Of a DNA stretch of 64,000 nucleotides, positions 62,429 to 64,000 are shown in pieces. The position numbers and the translations under genes are program-made. Positions within the stretch are counted from its first letter, which is position 1; the number at the start of each line of letters is the position of its first letter. Source of the stretch: Bog-752 sp963799395 (lineage in GTDB: Bacteria > Actinomycetota > Thermoleophilia > UBA2241). The stretch spans positions 1 to 64,000 of the forward strand of contig CAWCWZ010000012.1 in the NCBI GenBank assembly GCA_963799395.1, read 5' to 3'. Below the pieces are notes generated by a model. It did not search any database, was not told where the DNA came from, and worked only from the letters and a program-made list of their open reading frames with translations.

Positions 62429-62926
62429 TCAGACGAGCCGCTCGCAGACGACGACGTCGAGGACACGGCCGAACTTGTGGCCGACCTCGCGCAGGGTGCC
62501 GACCCGGGCGAAACCCAACCGGTCGGCGAGCGCGAGCCCGGCCTCGTTCTCGGCGCAGATCTGGGCGATCACGGCGTGCACCTCGAGGCCCGGGGCGGCC
62601 TCGAGCGCCGCTCCGGCCAGAGCCAGGCCGACGCCGGCGCGCCGCGTCTCGGTGGCGACGTAGATCGAGGCTTCGACCGTCCGCTCGTAGCCGCCGCGCG
62701 GCGACCAGCGCGAGAGCGACGACCAGCCTACGACGCGGCCGTCGATCTCGGCGACGATGCACAGGCGGGTGCCGGCGCTTTCCAGCAGGCGACGCCGGGC
62801 CGCGACCGTCTCGGGCGCGAGGTCGAAGGTGGCGGTCGAGCCCAGCACCGCCTGGTTGTAGATCGCCGCGATCGCGCGGGCGTCGGCGATCGTGGCGTTG
62901 CGGATGAGGATGTCGGTCGCAGTCAC
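62429..62926 (-). CDS. GNAT N-acetyltransferase, phosphinothricin-acetyltransferase-like
   Basis: A 165-residue enzyme resembling the Pat/YncA subfamily: IRNATIADARAIAAIYNQAV, TFDLAPETVAARR, VVGWSSLSRW, ASIYVATETRRAGVGLAL with the acetyl-CoA loop, and GFARVGTLREVGHKFGR. Members acetylate amino-acid-like substrates such as methionine derivatives; the true substrate here is unknown. GTG 62926 is chosen because a TAGAGT (62957-62952 on the minus strand) overlaps the alternative GTG at 62953. Confidence 0.88.
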   Translation of the reverse strand: MTATDILIRNATIADARAIAAIYNQAVLGSTATFDLAPETVAARRRLLESAGTRLCIVAEIDGRVVGWSSLSRWSPRGGYERTVEASIYVATETRRAGVGLALAGAALEAAPGLEVHAVIAQICAENEAGLALADRLGFARVGTLREVGHKFGRVLDVVVCERLV

Positions 62927-63172
62927 GCCGGCCCGCCTTGTCGACCGGACCACTCTAGCATCAGGCGCGACGGCGCGGGTTGCGGGGGTCGGTAGTAGAC
63001 TGCAATGACGACCGTCGCCGGGGAATCATGTCTCAGGCGCGGGCGACGCCGGCCTCAGGCGAGCGAGGGCTTGCGGCCCGCGTGAGGTCCGGTCCGGGCG
63101 CCGGCGGAGTGCGACGGGCGAGGTAGACGATCTTCGACGCGGAAGACCAGCGAGTGACGCGGAGCCGTCGCC

Positions 63173-64000
63173 GTGGCTGACGCGCAACCGGCAGACGAGC
63201 CGCGGGCGGCGCAGCCCGCCGGGCAGACTCGCGTGACGTACGTCGGTCAGGGCACCGTCCTGATCGAGATGGACGGCCTGCGGATCCTCACCGACCCGGC
63301 GCTCAAGCGCTGGATCGGGCCGCTGCGGCGCTTCGGCGAGCTGCCCGACCCGGCGGTGCGCCACCACATCGACGTCGTGCTGATCAGCCATCTGCACCTC
63401 GACCATCTCGACACGCCCTCCCTCAAGCTGCTGCCCAAGTCGGCGGTCGTCATCGGGCCGCCGCACATGGGCCGCACCGTCAGCCGGATCGGCTTCAAGA
63501 CCGTGGTCGAGACGCGCCGCGACACGAGCCTGCTCTTCGGCGACCTCGAGGTGCTGGCGGTGCACGCCAGGCACACGCGCCGGCGCTGGGTCGTCTCGCC
63601 GCCCACCGATCCGCTCGGGTTCATCGTCCAGGGCTCGTCGACCATCTACTTCGCCGGCGACACCGGCCTGTTCGACAGCATGGATGAGCTCCACGCGCGC
63701 ATCGACGTCGCCCTGCTGCCGATCGAGACCTGGGGCGTGCGTCCGCCCGAGGGCCGGCACCTGAGCCCGCGGACCGCGGCCCACGCGCTCAGTCTGCTGC
63801 GGCCGCGCATCGCTGTGCCGATCCATTGGGGCACGCTCTACGTGCCCGGCTCGACCTACGCCGGTAAACAGGCCAACTACGCCTGGTTCCAACGCACCAG
63901 ACGGCGGCCCGAACAGTTCGCGGAGCTCGCCGCCGAAAGCGCGCCCGACGTCGACGTGCGGCTGCTCGAGCCCGGGGAGTCGCTGTCGCTCGAACCGGCC
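63173..64000 (+). CDS. MBL-fold metallo-hydrolase (UlaG-like), 3' end outside window
   Basis: An open frame of 276 codons without a stop at the window end. The metallo-beta-lactamase fold is shown by VTYVGQGTVLIEMDG, LTDPAL, the metal motif HLHLDH (His73, His75, Asp77, His78), IYFAGDTGLFD and VPIHWGTLYVPG. This is the UlaG/RNase-Z-like hydrolase group; the substrate is unknown. The GTG start follows GGAG. Nothing else is supported in 62954-63172. Confidence 0.85.
   Translation, partial: MADAQPADEPRAAQPAGQTRVTYVGQGTVLIEMDGLRILTDPALKRWIGPLRRFGELPDPAVRHHIDVVLISHLHLDHLDTPSLKLLPKSAVVIGPPHMGRTVSRIGFKTVVETRRDTSLLFGDLEVLAVHARHTRRRWVVSPPTDPLGFIVQGSSTIYFAGDTGLFDSMDELHARIDVALLPIETWGVRPPEGRHLSPRTAAHALSLLRPRIAVPIHWGTLYVPGSTYAGKQANYAWFQRTRRRPEQFAELAAESAPDVDVRLLEPGESLSLEPA

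Noticed and set aside
1..64000. CRISPR arrays, prophage, insertion sequences, rRNA or tRNA genes
   Set aside because: No regularly spaced repeats, transposase or integrase motifs, or structural RNA signatures were seen on either strand; only short tandem repeats at 2326 and 47022.

Overview
The window is a high-GC bacterial chromosome segment with strong G/C-ending codon bias, GTG starts and mostly Shine-Dalgarno-led genes. SepF, an LCP-family wall ligase, a GtrA/GT2 plus GT39 pair, Ku/LigD, a pyrrolysine-free MttB homologue, probable leaderless -10 boxes and secreted Ycf48/G1-peptidase proteins with OmpL47-type repeats point to a deep-branching actinobacterium (Thermoleophilia/Coriobacteriia-like lineages are a guess). 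No rRNA, tRNA, CRISPR array, IS element or phage gene was recognised.

Layout. 0-7 kb: 3' end of ftsH, a DUF998-like membrane protein, yajC, sepF, an MttB-family methyltransferase, a secreted three-repeat protein and an MFS transporter. 7-16 kb: a small Cys-Cys protein, Ku and LigD (two-component NHEJ), an LCP protein with a class A penicillin-binding protein, and an RpoD-type sigma factor. 16.5-23.5 kb: an anaerobic-respiration-type operon (Tat-exported molybdopterin catalytic subunit, four-cluster Fe-S subunit, NrfD membrane anchor, TorD-like chaperone, polyferredoxin, small membrane protein). 23.5-28 kb: peptide-type ABC permeases divergent from a C-terminally anchored solute-binding protein, with no ATPase. 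28-34 kb: cardiolipin synthase and the first G1-peptidase/Ycf48 pair. 34-40 kb: zinc-ribbon protein, Fe-S protein, L,D-transpeptidase, HtrA protease, DUF1003 protein. 40-48 kb: Cys-rich protein, MalT-like LuxR regulator, cysteine desulfurase with a ThiF/MoeB enzyme, GH18-like hydrolase, DUF202 protein, type IV pilin. 48-54 kb: GNAT, HdeD-like protein, TetR regulator and two envelope glycosyltransferase genes. 54-64 kb: second G1-peptidase/Ycf48 pair, DedA, glutaredoxin, two GGDEF proteins, a GNAT and an MBL-fold hydrolase cut by the window end.

The gene content is dominated by the cell envelope (wall polymer attachment, peptidoglycan synthesis and crosslinking, periplasmic proteolysis, lipid and glycan synthesis, secreted repeat proteins) plus one complete redox module. 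The most striking structure is the pair of paralogous two-gene modules at 29.7-33.9 and 54.2-58.6 kb.

Seven genes need nine single-base corrections to give full-length proteins, most of them beside short homopolymer runs. This looks like residual assembly error rather than pseudogenisation. Those genes are annotated over their whole extent with the break noted.
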